Source: Oceanospirillaceae bacterium (GTDB taxonomy: Bacteria > Pseudomonadota > Gammaproteobacteria > Pseudomonadales > Balneatricaceae). Taken from it: a stretch of DNA of 64,000 nt. The DNA lies in contig JABSQZ010000016.1 of NCBI GenBank assembly GCA_013215505.1, positions 57,595 to 121,594 on the forward strand. The letters run 5' to 3'. Shown one piece after another: positions 16,989 to 25,641 of the stretch; within the stretch, counting starts at the first letter, position 1, and each line of letters begins with the position of its first letter. Made by a program: the position numbers and the translations under genes. The notes beneath the pieces are model-generated. The model was not told the DNA's origin. It made no database searches and saw nothing but the letters and a program-made list of their open reading frames with translations.

Positions 16989-17816
16989 TTGGAATATCTA
17001 CTGGTACTGATTGCCGCTTTGTTCCACGCCATCTGGAACAGTTTAATGAAAGGCAGCAGTGATAAATTGCTCACTCTGACAGCGATCAGATCAGTGGGAA
17101 TAGTGTATGGATTCGTGGTCATTGTCAGCCAGCCGATGATCGAGTTGCAAGCGGTTCCCTACTTGCTGGTGGCGGTGTTAATCCTCTACTTGTATTTTTA
17201 CTGTTTAGTCAACGCCTATAAGTTTGGTGACTTCTCACAGGTCTATCCAATTTCCAGGGGACTGGCACCCGTAGTAGTACTAGTGGTGGGTTGGCTATTT
17301 TTTGCGGAGCAATTGCAAAGCTTGCAACTGTTGGCCACTTTACTGATCAGTGCCGGGGTGTTATCTCTGGCTCTTAGCAATAAACGTTTTGATCCTAAGC
17401 CTCTCTATTTTGCCGTTGCAACGGCTTTTTGCATTGCCGGTTATACCGTGGCCAGTGGCTTAGGAGTAAGATTAAGCAGTTCTTTTTGGGTGTTTTCCGG
17501 ATGGCTGGAATTACTCACTGGATTGTCAGTATTGAGCTTTAGTTTGCTCAGGCGCAAAGCCACAATATTGCAGTTTACCCGCCAGCATTGGCGCAGCAGT
17601 TTACTAGCCGGAGTTTTATCAGTGGCGGCTTTTGCGATTGCACTCTGGGCCATGTCCAGAATTGCTATGGCACCGGTTGCGGCTATCCGCGAAACCAGTG
17701 TCATATTTGCGGTGATTATCGGTGCCTGGGGGATGAAAGAAGGTTTTGTGTTTAAGAGAATACTAGCTTCAGTACTGGTGGCAGCGGGCATTGCCATATT
17801 GGGTTTTTCCGTTTAA
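16989..17816 (+). CDS. EamA/DMT family transporter
   Basis: A 275-residue protein with ten hydrophobic segments in two repeats, each ending in the EamA-type pattern (VYPISRGLAPVVVLVVGW and APVAAIRETSVIFAVIIGAW). Members export or import small metabolites; the substrate is unknown. The start is a TTG with AAGAGGA nicely spaced before it. Confidence 0.85.
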   Translation: MEYLLVLIAALFHAIWNSLMKGSSDKLLTLTAIRSVGIVYGFVVIVSQPMIELQAVPYLLVAVLILYLYFYCLVNAYKFGDFSQVYPISRGLAPVVVLVVGWLFFAEQLQSLQLLATLLISAGVLSLALSNKRFDPKPLYFAVATAFCIAGYTVASGLGVRLSSSFWVFSGWLELLTGLSVLSFSLLRRKATILQFTRQHWRSSLLAGVLSVAAFAIALWAMSRIAMAPVAAIRETSVIFAVIIGAWGMKEGFVFKRILASVLVAAGIAILGFSV

Positions 17817-17847
17817 CAAATACATCAGATAGGGATATCAAAATAAT

Positions 17848-18579
17848 ATGCATGCTCTTTTATTAGCGAGTGTAAAAAACAACGCCAGCTGGTGTGAAAC
17901 TGTCAGCGCCGGGCAAGGGCATTTGGGAAAAACCACAGACAAGCTTTGGTACAACACCGGGCAAGTGCCGATGTACTACCCAAACTTAGTCACTTTAGAT
18001 CCTCAGCTTTGTGCCGAGTACGATCAAGTTATCGCACAACTCAGTGCTCTTGATCCGCAACCTAACTGGGGGATTAAAGATTCCTTTGCCAGCTTACCCT
18101 TAGACAGCAAAGGATTTTTTGAACATTTCAGTGCCAGCTGGTTCTCTCGTTCAGAGCAGCTAGCGCTAGGTGTGCAGCAGGACAGTGATAGTGAAATTTT
18201 AGTCATAAAAACTGTTGCACAATTACAGCAATGGGAGCGTGCCTGGAGCGGTTCACAAAACATCAGCAGCACTGGGACAGCTATCTTCGCCGATCAGCTA
18301 CTGCAACAAGATCGAGTAGTGTTTCTCGCTACACTAAAAAATAATAAGCTAATCAATGGTATGATTGCTTTTAGTGACAGTGGAGTGATTTCTATCAGTA
18401 ATTTGTTTTCTTTAGAACTGTCTGATTTCAGCTTACTAGCTCCGTTAATTGAGCGCAGCTGGCAGCTGTTGGGCAGGCAAGCTATTGTTGGTTACGACGA
18501 TCCACAGCAAATAATAAAAGCCAAAGACTACGGTTTTAACTCTATTGGCGACTTAACAGTGTGGTTAAAAAATGCATAA
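17848..18579 (+). CDS. GNAT-like protein of unknown function
   Basis: A 243-residue protein without a sure family. The N-terminal half (LWYNTGQVPMYYPNLVTL and IKDSFASLPL) and the C-terminal half (TGTAIFADQLL, GMIAFSDSG, YGFNSIGDLTVWL) fit the pattern of degenerate two-lobed GNAT proteins. No clear Q/RxxGxG/A acetyl-CoA loop is visible. It overlaps the next gene by 8 bases, so the two are translated together and may act together. Confidence 0.6.
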   Translation: MHALLLASVKNNASWCETVSAGQGHLGKTTDKLWYNTGQVPMYYPNLVTLDPQLCAEYDQVIAQLSALDPQPNWGIKDSFASLPLDSKGFFEHFSASWFSRSEQLALGVQQDSDSEILVIKTVAQLQQWERAWSGSQNISSTGTAIFADQLLQQDRVVFLATLKNNKLINGMIAFSDSGVISISNLFSLELSDFSLLAPLIERSWQLLGRQAIVGYDDPQQIIKAKDYGFNSIGDLTVWLKNA

Positions 18580-19153
18580 ATTTCTGGAATCGAGCGAATA
18601 CATTGATTGGCATCACCCGCTAGTGGTGGCCTGGGCCCAGCAGCTCAGTGCTGACCTAAGCTGTAAAACACAGATTGCCGAAAAGTGTTTTTATTTTGTT
18701 CGCGATCAAATAAAACACAGCTGGGACTACCGACTGAATCCCGTTACTTGTAAAGCTTCTGATGTACTGGCCCAGGGAACCGGGTACTGCTATGCAAAAA
18801 GCCATTTGCTGGCGGCGCTGTTGCGCGCTAACTCAATCCCTACCGGCTTGTGCTATCAGCGTTTAACGATCAGCGATGAACAACCCCCTTTTTGTCTGCA
18901 CGGACTGAACGCCATTTATCTTGAAGATTTTGGGTGGTATCGGGCTGATGCCCGCGGTAACAAGCCGGGAGTGACTGCAGAGTTTTGCCCACCGCAAGAG
19001 CAGTTAGCGTTTAATATCGTGGAATCGGGAGAGAAGGATTTGCCGGAAATCTGGTCGGAGCCGTTAAAGGTAGTTATAGACGCTTTAACTTACAATCAAG
19101 ATTATCAGCAAGTTGCAGATAATTTGCCCGATGTCAGATTACTTGACCTGTAA
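18572..19153 (+). CDS. Transglutaminase-like cysteine protease-fold protein
   Basis: A 193-residue protein with the full transglutaminase-core triad: Cys in GTGYCYAKSHLLAALLRA, His in CLHGLNAIY and Asp in RADARGNKPG. Bacterial members usually act as proteases or amide-bond hydrolases. It overlaps the GNAT-like gene by 8 bases, a sign of coupled translation. Confidence 0.85.
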   Translation: MHKFLESSEYIDWHHPLVVAWAQQLSADLSCKTQIAEKCFYFVRDQIKHSWDYRLNPVTCKASDVLAQGTGYCYAKSHLLAALLRANSIPTGLCYQRLTISDEQPPFCLHGLNAIYLEDFGWYRADARGNKPGVTAEFCPPQEQLAFNIVESGEKDLPEIWSEPLKVVIDALTYNQDYQQVADNLPDVRLLDL

Positions 19154-19286
19154 TTAATTAGCGTTGCTTTAAAGCAAAATAGCGGCTAAATTTGCGCTGC
19201 AATTTACTATTATCGGGCTGTTTCTTCAGCCCGATATCTTCCCCTCATTCACATTAAAAAATCATATCAAGTCCAGGAGTACTGCA

Positions 19287-20069
19287 TTGGAATTAGTCAG
19301 TTTATCGATAGAGATGATCGCATTTTTATTTTTCATCGCCATTTTGGCCGGTTTAATCGATACCTTGGCCGGTGGCGGTGGGCTAATTGTAATACCGGCA
19401 CTGATTATCACCGGAGTGCCACCACTGGCGGCTTTAGGGACAAATAAATTGCAGGGCAGTGTCGGCACAGCTACAGCCACTTTTCTACTGTTCAAAAAAA
19501 GAAAGATCAGTTGGGATGATGTTAAGTACATGATGTTGACTGCATTTATTGGGGCAGTCATAGGTACAGTGATTGTCCAGTTTATCAATACAGAGATTTT
19601 GTCTTATGTGATTCCCATAGTGCTGCTGTTGATCGGGCTGTATTTTTTATTTACCCCAACGGCAACTGAAGAACAGCGTCCGGCTAAAATTTCAGCGGGC
19701 AAATATCGCAACTCCATAGTACCGGTGATAGGCTGCTACGATGGCATGTTTGGTCCAGGCACTGGCTCGTTCTTTGCCCTCGCAGGCGTCTCATTTAAGG
19801 GCCTGGGGTTAATTTCATCGACTGCCGAGGCAAAACCGCTAAATTTCTCAACCAACATCGCCTCTTTAATTGTCTTTGTCATCGCCGGTCAAGTGGTTTG
19901 GCTAGTGGGTATTTTAATGATGTTTGGGCAGGTACTAGGTGCCTGGTTGGGTACTCATTGTCTGTATATCGTCAATCCCAAATACTTGCGTGCTCTGGTG
20001 GTAGTGATGTGTTTTAGTATGTTGCTCAAGTATGCAGATACTATGGGTTGGTTGGGGTTTATGGACTAG
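19287..20069 (+). CDS. TSUP (TauE/SafE) family membrane transporter
   Basis: A 260-residue protein with about eight hydrophobic segments. The N-terminal repeat has the signature GLIDTLAGGGGLIVIPALI and TNKLQGSVGT; the second has GCYDGMFGPGTGSFFALA and AKPLNFSTNIASL. TSUP proteins move organosulfur anions such as sulfite, sulfoacetate or taurine-derived compounds. The start is TTG with CCAGGAG upstream. Its stop codon is directly followed by a heptamer repeat. Confidence 0.9.
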   Translation: MELVSLSIEMIAFLFFIAILAGLIDTLAGGGGLIVIPALIITGVPPLAALGTNKLQGSVGTATATFLLFKKRKISWDDVKYMMLTAFIGAVIGTVIVQFINTEILSYVIPIVLLLIGLYFLFTPTATEEQRPAKISAGKYRNSIVPVIGCYDGMFGPGTGSFFALAGVSFKGLGLISSTAEAKPLNFSTNIASLIVFVIAGQVVWLVGILMMFGQVLGAWLGTHCLYIVNPKYLRALVVVMCFSMLLKYADTMGWLGFMD

Positions 20070-20097
20070 TTGGAAGTTGGAAGTTGGAAGTTGGAAG
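20070..20097. repeat. Heptamer tandem repeat, 4 units (TTGGAAG)
   Basis: Four units of TTGGAAG, the reverse complement of CTTCCAA, begin on the base after the stop codon of the TSUP gene and end 15 bases before the next start codon. Confidence 0.95.
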
Positions 20098-20112
20098 TAG
20101 TGAGGGGTTGGT

Positions 20113-20718
20113 TTGGCTAAGGGGTTAGAGGAAGAGCGGGCATTTAAACATCTTAGAAAAGTGATGCACAGTTATGCGCCTCTTTCTGATTTGACCTGGC
20201 AGCGATTAGTCAGACACTGTGAATTTAAAACAATTGGCAAAAAATCGCTGCTGTATGCCAGTGGAGAGATACCTACTTCCTTCTCATTTGTTTATCGGGG
20301 GCTGTTCAGGGCATTTAATTTAGACCCAGGTGGCAGTGAATACAATAAAACCTTTTTTTATGAAGGGCGCTTTCCCGGCTCCATGACTGCTCTGTTGACC
20401 CAGACCCCCACTGGGTTAAGTATAGAGGCACTGGAAGACTCTGCGGTGATAGTGATTAACTTTAAAGGTTTTCGCCAGTTGCTAATGGCCAGCGAAGACT
20501 TAAAGTTATTTCAAATTCACTACTTAGAGAAAAACTGGCTGCTGCGGGCAGATGCCCGTGACAATGAGTTAGTACAGCAAGATGCCAGTGCCCGCTACCT
20601 GCGATTTTTGAGTGATTTTCCGCAGTTGAGCCAGAGATTAGCCCAGTACCATATTGCTTCGCATCTAGGCATCACTGCTACACAGTTGAGCCGCATCCGT
20701 AAAAAACTAGAGTCATAA
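20113..20718 (+). CDS. Crp/Fnr family transcriptional regulator
   Basis: A 201-residue protein with a cyclic-nucleotide-binding-like beta barrel (residues 30-115, including LLYASGEIPTSFSFVYRGLFRAF) and a C-terminal winged helix-turn-helix (HIASHLGITATQLSRIRKKL). The form, with a short C-terminal HTH ending in SRIRKKL, is the one frequent in Bacteroidetes-type Crp-like regulators. The start is TTG after GAGGGG. Cyclic nucleotide binding is uncertain because the phosphate-binding cassette is not conserved. Confidence 0.8.
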   Translation: MAKGLEEERAFKHLRKVMHSYAPLSDLTWQRLVRHCEFKTIGKKSLLYASGEIPTSFSFVYRGLFRAFNLDPGGSEYNKTFFYEGRFPGSMTALLTQTPTGLSIEALEDSAVIVINFKGFRQLLMASEDLKLFQIHYLEKNWLLRADARDNELVQQDASARYLRFLSDFPQLSQRLAQYHIASHLGITATQLSRIRKKLES

Positions 20719-20838
20719 TTAATATCCCACGCAATTAACTATTTTTACTTTTATCAACCTATGTAAATGCAGCCTGGCTAACAGCAAAGTAATATCCCCC
20801 CGTTGAACACACAGAGCACTATTAATTCAGAGTTCAAC

Positions 20839-20859
20839 GGTTAATGGTTAATGGTTAAC
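20839..20859. repeat. Short heptamer repeat, 3 units (GGTTAAT)
   Basis: Two copies of GGTTAAT and one of GGTTAAC in tandem, ending 10 bases before the start of the nitroreductase-like gene. It has the same 7-base period as the CTTCCAA arrays but a different unit. Confidence 0.85.
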
Positions 20860-20869
20860 GGGGAACTGC

Positions 20870-21496
20870 ATGCATATTTTACAAGCTCTAAATTGGCGCT
20901 ACGCAGTCAGAAAATTCTCTGATGTAGTGCTCACAGAGCAACAAGTTGATGAACTGTTGGAAGCCACCCGATTAAGTGCTTCTTCTTATGGATTGCAGCC
21001 GTATAGAATCTTAGTGGTTAAATCAAAAGCACTGCGTCGCCAGCTGCTGACTTATTCTCATGGGCAAGGCAAAGTGTTGCACAGTTCGCATTTGCTCATC
21101 ATAGCGTCGAAAACATCTGCAGATAAGGCGTTTATACGCCAGCACGTACAGCGAGTGGCTTTGGCAAGAGCCGTTCACAACCGGGATTTAGCCGACATGT
21201 CGGCGTTTTTGCAACGATCTTTTGTCGATGTAAGTGATCAGCAGTTTACTCAATTTGCAGAGCAGCAGGCCTATGTAGCACTGGGTAATTTGTTGACCAG
21301 CGCTGCTTCTATGCAGATAGACACATGCGTAATAACCGGTATAGATGTCCCGGGGTTTGATGGGCTGTTAGGATTAGCTGAAAAAGACCTAACGACTACA
21401 GTGATTTGCCCCATTGGTCTTCGCCACTGGGATGATTGCAGGGCCCGTGCCGATAAAACTCGAGTGAGTTTTTCTGAAATGATTGTCAGGCTATAA
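20870..21496 (+). CDS. Nitroreductase family NAD(P)H-dependent oxidoreductase
   Basis: A 208-residue flavin-dependent enzyme. It has WRYAVRKFSD at the FMN phosphate site, LRLSASSYGLQPYRILVV, the Q-AYVALGNLLTSAASMQIDTCVITG helix and a short C-terminal segment. The NfsB/YdgI-like fold reduces nitro compounds or quinones. It overlaps closely with the next gene (2 bases between), so both are probably cotranscribed. Confidence 0.85.
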   Translation: MHILQALNWRYAVRKFSDVVLTEQQVDELLEATRLSASSYGLQPYRILVVKSKALRRQLLTYSHGQGKVLHSSHLLIIASKTSADKAFIRQHVQRVALARAVHNRDLADMSAFLQRSFVDVSDQQFTQFAEQQAYVALGNLLTSAASMQIDTCVITGIDVPGFDGLLGLAEKDLTTTVICPIGLRHWDDCRARADKTRVSFSEMIVRL

Positions 21497-21498
21497 AG

Positions 21499-21954
21499 GT
21501 GAATTCACTATCATTGTTAGCGGTTGCTGCGACATTGGCTGGGGCGGCTATTGCCACTCAGTCGGGGCTCAATTCACAGCTCGGGGTGATGTTGAAAAAT
21601 CCGTTAATCGCAGCCGTTATCGCCTTTACATTTAGTGCTCTGTTTGCCTTAGCGGCGCTATTAGTCTTTAACAAGAACTACCCGCAGCTAGATGATATCA
21701 AGGTGATACCTGCTTACCTGTGGTTTAGCGGCAGTATTTTCAGTGCCTTTGCCGTGGCGATGTTTTTTTATCTGGCGCCAAAAATGGGGGTGGGATCTAT
21801 GATGTCCTACGCCTTGAGCGGTCAGATACTGGTGGCTATCATCTCCAGTCATTTCGGTTGGTTTGATTTGCCGCAAAAACCTATCACCGGGTTAAAACTG
21901 CTGGGAGTCGCGGCGTTAATAGGTGGCATACTTTTAATAAACTGGCAGAAATAA
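21499..21954 (+). CDS. YdcZ-like DMT family transporter
   Basis: A 151-residue protein with five hydrophobic segments. The beginning AATLAGAAIATQSGLNSQLG is typical of the YdcZ (DUF606) half-size DMT family. These proteins usually work as homo- or heterodimers; no partner gene lies next to it. GTG start immediately after the nitroreductase stop. Confidence 0.82.
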   Translation: MNSLSLLAVAATLAGAAIATQSGLNSQLGVMLKNPLIAAVIAFTFSALFALAALLVFNKNYPQLDDIKVIPAYLWFSGSIFSAFAVAMFFYLAPKMGVGSMMSYALSGQILVAIISSHFGWFDLPQKPITGLKLLGVAALIGGILLINWQK

Positions 21955-21989
21955 CGGTTTTTAATGCATTTAAGAAAATGAGGAAAAGC

Positions 21990-22796
21990 ATGACATACAG
22001 CAGTAGAGCAACAGCGTATTTGGCAGATCTTGAATTAACCTTTAGCCAGCCCGATCTGGAATTTTTGCAGGCTCTACAGAGCCGACATGTGGCTAAGTAC
22101 AGCTTCAATAGCTTAGCGGTAATTCTGGGAGATGAAGTAAAAGTTGACAGCGCCAGTGTCTTTGAAAAAATAGTGCAGCAAGGTTTAGGTGGTTACTGCT
22201 TTGAACACAATAAGTTAACTTATGATTTGCTCTTTGAACTGGGATTTAAAGTACACATTTTAATGGCCAAAGTGGCCAGTAGTAATGATATCGATGCACC
22301 CAGAACACATCGTATAAGCTTGGTCGATTTAGCGGGAGAGCAATATATTGTCGATACCGGTTTTGGTCATTTGGGCTGCAGATTACCGATTAGATTAGGC
22401 CTGGGAGAAGTGCAAAACCAAGGGCAGGCAAGCTATAGGCTGCAACGCAATGATGGCGGTGAATACTGCTTAGAAATACTTAAACAAGGCGCGTTTACTA
22501 TGCTGTTTAGATTTGATTTTGGCAGTTATACCGAGGCAGATTGCCTGGTGAGTAATTTTTATACCAGTAAACATCCGCAATCGAACTTCGTCAATAATCT
22601 GATTCTATCCAGAAAATTAGAACACGGCATCCGCTCACTGCGCAACGCACAATTCCATCAGATCAGTGAGGGCATTACCGATGTTACTGAAGTGACTAGC
22701 CTGGCGCAACTGAGTCAGTTATTAAAAGAAGCATTTTCTTTAGAGTTAGAAACTCCAGTCATTGAGTCCCTTTATGAGCGGTTTGTGAAGAGTTGA
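21990..22796 (+). CDS. Arylamine N-acetyltransferase (NAT)
   Basis: A 268-residue protein from the ATG at 21990, which has AGGA at good spacing; an ATG at 21978 would add four residues. The catalytic triad is visible: Cys in GLGGYCFEHN (residue 70), His in PRTHRISLVDL and Asp in YIVDTGFG. NATs move acetyl groups from acetyl-CoA to arylamines and hydrazines. It sits between a transporter and an Old Yellow Enzyme, so a role in aromatic xenobiotic handling is possible. Confidence 0.9.
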   Translation: MTYSSRATAYLADLELTFSQPDLEFLQALQSRHVAKYSFNSLAVILGDEVKVDSASVFEKIVQQGLGGYCFEHNKLTYDLLFELGFKVHILMAKVASSNDIDAPRTHRISLVDLAGEQYIVDTGFGHLGCRLPIRLGLGEVQNQGQASYRLQRNDGGEYCLEILKQGAFTMLFRFDFGSYTEADCLVSNFYTSKHPQSNFVNNLILSRKLEHGIRSLRNAQFHQISEGITDVTEVTSLAQLSQLLKEAFSLELETPVIESLYERFVKS

Positions 22797-22871
22797 ATTA
22801 TTTAATTAAATCAAAGGGTTAATCTATTGTTTTAGAAAAAATGTTCTAATTAATTGATTTGTAATCAATAT

Positions 22872-22940
22872 AAAGTTGTTAATGTTTCAATAAAACAGGT
22901 TATTTACTGTGTTTGTGTTGAATGTAAAGATGCCGGCTCT
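22872..22940 (+). promoter_or_regulatory. Conserved promoter element, copy A (upstream of the Old Yellow Enzyme gene)
   Basis: About 65 bases similar to two other places in the window (25177-25250 and 28751-28830). Shared blocks are TTAATGTTTCAATAAAA, TATTTAC, a GTTT/TTGT stretch and TTGAATGTGAAAA. All three are next to LysR-related sequence, so they may be the binding site of the LysR protein encoded at 24.3-25.2 kb. No protein-binding evidence is available. Confidence 0.5.
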
Positions 22941-22963
22941 TCTATTCGACCAAGGTAAAACCG

Positions 22964-24088
22964 ATGACAAATAGCGAAAATTTATTTTCTGCTGGGCAGT
23001 TGGGTAAACTGTTAACAAGTAACAGATTAGTGCTGGCCCCTATGACCAGAGTCAGCGCCCTGGAAAATGGTAATGTGGGGCCGCTAATGGCCGAATACTA
23101 CAATGAATTTGCCGCGGGGGGATTTGGCGTAATTATTACCGAGGGGCTGTACACTGATCGGCATTACTCCCAGGGGTATTACCGGCAACCGGGACTGAGT
23201 TCGAATGAGCAGGCACAGAGCTGGCAGCCAATCATCCAGTCTGTGCAGGAGCATGGGACGAAGATTATTGCCCAATTGATGCACGCGGGGGCATTGTCAA
23301 GCTACAACCGCTTTAGCGAAAATTCTGCAGCACCCTCAGCGATACAGCCTAAAGGCAAACAGATGCCCTTGTATTACGGCAGTGGCGACTATAGTCAGCC
23401 TTTAGCGATGAGTGTCAACGACATTGACAATGTATTGCAAGGTTTTGCCGATGCTGCTCGCAGAGCCAAAGATGCCGGATTTGATGGCGTAGAAATCCAT
23501 GGCGCCAATGGCTATCTGTTAGATCAATTCCTCACTGACTACACTAACCATAGAGAGGATCAATACGGTGGAGACTTACGCAACAGGTTGCGTATATATA
23601 CCGATATTGTCGCTGCTGTGCGTGCAGCAGTTGGAGACGATTTCTTAGTCGGGGTGCGCTTTTCTCAGAAAAAGGTCAATGATAGTCAGTACTGCTGGCC
23701 AACAGCCGAGGATGCAGCCCGGGAAATATTCTCTGTGATAGCGGTTAGCGGCATAGATTTTTTGCATATCACCGAACCGGACATCGGCCAGAGCGCTTTT
23801 AATGAGGGCGCCTCGCTAGTAAGTCTGGCCAAGAAATACAGTGGTTTGTCTGTGATTGGTAACGGTGGGGTAGTAACAGCAGAGCAGGCCAGCGCATCAT
23901 TCACTGAGCAACAGGTAGATTTTCTGGCGCTTGGCAAAGTGGCACTGGCCAACCCTGACTGGCCCAATTTAGCCAGGCTGGGGGGCGCGATAAAAGCGTT
24001 TGACCCGGCGATGTTTACACCCCTGGCTGACCTGCCCTCGGCCCGGGACTACGCTAATAAATCCGTCGCTGTTTGCTTCGAAAGTTAA
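22964..24088 (+). CDS. Alkene reductase / Old Yellow Enzyme family (NemA-like)
   Basis: A 374-residue FMN enzyme of the TIM-barrel OYE class. It has RLVLAPMTRVSA at the start, IIAQLMHAGALSS in place of the usual AQLWHVGR, AKDAGFDGVEIHGANGYLLDQ, YGGDLRNRLR and GNGGVV...LGKVALANPDWP at the end. These enzymes reduce activated C=C bonds or nitro esters with NADPH. The gene is divergent in direction from the LysR gene 3' of it and has the conserved promoter element upstream. A damaged copy of its 3' end follows. Confidence 0.9.
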   Translation: MTNSENLFSAGQLGKLLTSNRLVLAPMTRVSALENGNVGPLMAEYYNEFAAGGFGVIITEGLYTDRHYSQGYYRQPGLSSNEQAQSWQPIIQSVQEHGTKIIAQLMHAGALSSYNRFSENSAAPSAIQPKGKQMPLYYGSGDYSQPLAMSVNDIDNVLQGFADAARRAKDAGFDGVEIHGANGYLLDQFLTDYTNHREDQYGGDLRNRLRIYTDIVAAVRAAVGDDFLVGVRFSQKKVNDSQYCWPTAEDAAREIFSVIAVSGIDFLHITEPDIGQSAFNEGASLVSLAKKYSGLSVIGNGGVVTAEQASASFTEQQVDFLALGKVALANPDWPNLARLGGAIKAFDPAMFTPLADLPSARDYANKSVAVCFES

Positions 24089-24110
24089 AGTAGCAATGGC
24101 GAGTTCTTGA

Positions 24111-24227
24111 CTGACCCATTTAGCTAAATTTATGGGTGTGCTAAAAGCGTTTGTCCCGGCGATGTTTATGTCTCTCACTGACCTGCCCTCGGCCCGGGAA
24201 TATGTGAATAAGTCCGGCTTAATTTGA
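24111..24227 (+). pseudogene. Remnant: degraded copy of the 3' end of an Old Yellow Enzyme gene
   Basis: Directly after the intact gene, about 117 bases repeat its last 100 bases at lower identity. In one frame it reads THLAKFMGVLKAFVPAMFM, then LTDLPSAREYVNKSGLI and stop, aligning with the intact IKAFDPAMFTPLADLPSARD. Relative to the intact copy one base is missing near 24118 and the upstream part is absent. The differences suggest a second, decayed paralogue or an old partial duplication, not a recent one. Confidence 0.8.
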
Positions 24228-24266
24228 TACGCTAATAGTGACCGGATTTGCTGTTATGTCCTGTCT

Positions 24267-25169
24267 TCATTGGCCGCTGACTAAGCGCTGGCTGAGAAAT
24301 TCCTGCAGCACCTTTAGCCGATGCGAGGGAGTGCGATCACTGGGGCGCAGAGAATAAACATTAAGGTTCGGGCTGCTGAACTGCTGCAAAATCGCGATTA
24401 ATTTTCCGCTATGTATATCGTCACTAACAATAAACTCCGGAACCAGTGCTATGCCTTTATTGGCCAGCAGAGCCAGATGCAGTAGCTTACTGTTATTGGC
24501 AAGTAGCAGTGGATTTAGCAGTACTTCGAAGCGCTTGCGCCCCTCGTTAAACTGCCATTTGCGAGGGGTACCCGGTGGCGCATAGATGAGCGTCGCATGG
24601 TTTTTTAATTCATTTGGGTGCAGAGGTTGGCTAAATTTTTTCAGATAGGCGGGGGACGCACAGGCGATCATAGAGTAGCTAGTGAGTTTCCTGCATATTA
24701 ACGCGCTGTCGTCGAGTTGGTGGGTAATACGCAGTACTAAATCGTACTGACCTTCGAGCACATTTACTTGGGTATCACTTAGCTGTACATCTAAAGTGAT
24801 ATCCGGATACTGGTCCATAAAGTCATTGAGTATCGGCGCCAGTTTTAACAGTCCCCAGGTCATAGGGGCACTGATACGCAACTTACCGACCGGACTCTGA
24901 TGAGTTTCCAGCAACTGTTGTTTCAACTCTTGCCACTGATGGATTAGTTCAATAGCACGGTTGTAACATTGCTCGCCACTGTCGGTGATTAACATATGTC
25001 GGGTACTGCGGTTGAACAGCAGTGTCCCCAACTCCAGCTCTAAGCTTTCAATAGACTTAGACACTCTGGCCGCGGAGATATTCAGGCGCTTAGCAGCCTG
25101 GGTGAAGCTGCCGCACTCGACCACGGCCTTAAATACTTTTAAACTTTCGAGTTGATTAATTCTGGGCAT
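24267..25169 (-). CDS. LysR family transcriptional regulator
   Basis: About 300 residues; ATG at 25169, or TTG two codons upstream. The winged helix is in residues 5-62 (ESLKVFKAVVECGSFTQAAKRL, SAARVSKSIESLELELG). The effector domain begins near GKLRISAPMTWGLLKLAP, as in the CrgA/DmlR-type group. It probably regulates the Old Yellow Enzyme gene next to it, since both promoters share a conserved element. Fragments of a near relative are found at 28.7 and 30.2 kb. Confidence 0.88.
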   Translation of the reverse strand: MPRINQLESLKVFKAVVECGSFTQAAKRLNISAARVSKSIESLELELGTLLFNRSTRHMLITDSGEQCYNRAIELIHQWQELKQQLLETHQSPVGKLRISAPMTWGLLKLAPILNDFMDQYPDITLDVQLSDTQVNVLEGQYDLVLRITHQLDDSALICRKLTSYSMIACASPAYLKKFSQPLHPNELKNHATLIYAPPGTPRKWQFNEGRKRFEVLLNPLLLANNSKLLHLALLANKGIALVPEFIVSDDIHSGKLIAILQQFSSPNLNVYSLRPSDRTPSHRLKVLQEFLSQRLVSGQ

Positions 25170-25176
25170 ATTCAAT

Positions 25177-25250
25177 AAAAGGTTAGTAATGTATCAGTAA
25201 GAATGAATGTTTATATACTTTATATTGAATCTGAAAATACCGTTAACTGC
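25177..25250 (-). promoter_or_regulatory. Conserved promoter element, copy B (upstream of the LysR gene)
   Basis: About 70 bases directly upstream of the LysR start codon, similar to copies A and C (AAAGGTTAGTAATGTATCAG then TATTGAATCTGAAAATACCG). On the minus strand TTTTCA and TATAAA, 16 bases apart, could act as the LysR promoter. Autoregulation is the simplest reading. Confidence 0.5.
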
Positions 25251-25530
25251 CGATTTCAGCAAGCGATTTTTCTCGATATTGTACGTTTGCTAGTGTGACT
25301 TTCAACTTGAACTGGATACATAAAAGTTCGGATTCCTGTAGCCTCTAGTGTCACTCTGCAAAGCAGTTGTTTTTCTTTATGTTATAGCGCCTCACAGGCA
25401 GTACTAGAAAAAGTCGTCTGTGTATCATTCTGAATTGAATAAATATAACCAGAAAAGCAACAATAATTCATATAAATGATAATTTTTGTATCAGATATTG
25501 TAATATTGTTGATATATATGTTTTTTTAGT

Positions 25531-25571
25531 GATACTTAAAATATCGAAGGTATTTTTTTGATGCTTCTTTT
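25531..25571 (+). promoter_or_regulatory. Shared operator-like element upstream of the GMC gene
   Basis: GATACTTAAAATATCGAAGG and the following T run with TGATGCTTCTTTT match, in the opposite orientation, the sequence just upstream of the IclR gene (28225-28257). It lies in a 466-base AT-rich intergenic stretch (25176-25641) that otherwise shows only copy B and no coding potential. The IclR protein encoded downstream is the natural candidate to bind both. Confidence 0.5.
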
Positions 25572-25641
25572 GTGAGGCAGAATATTACCAAGCTGCTTCT
25601 TCTGTCTGCAGTGGATAGTTAGATAATAAAAACAAATAACA

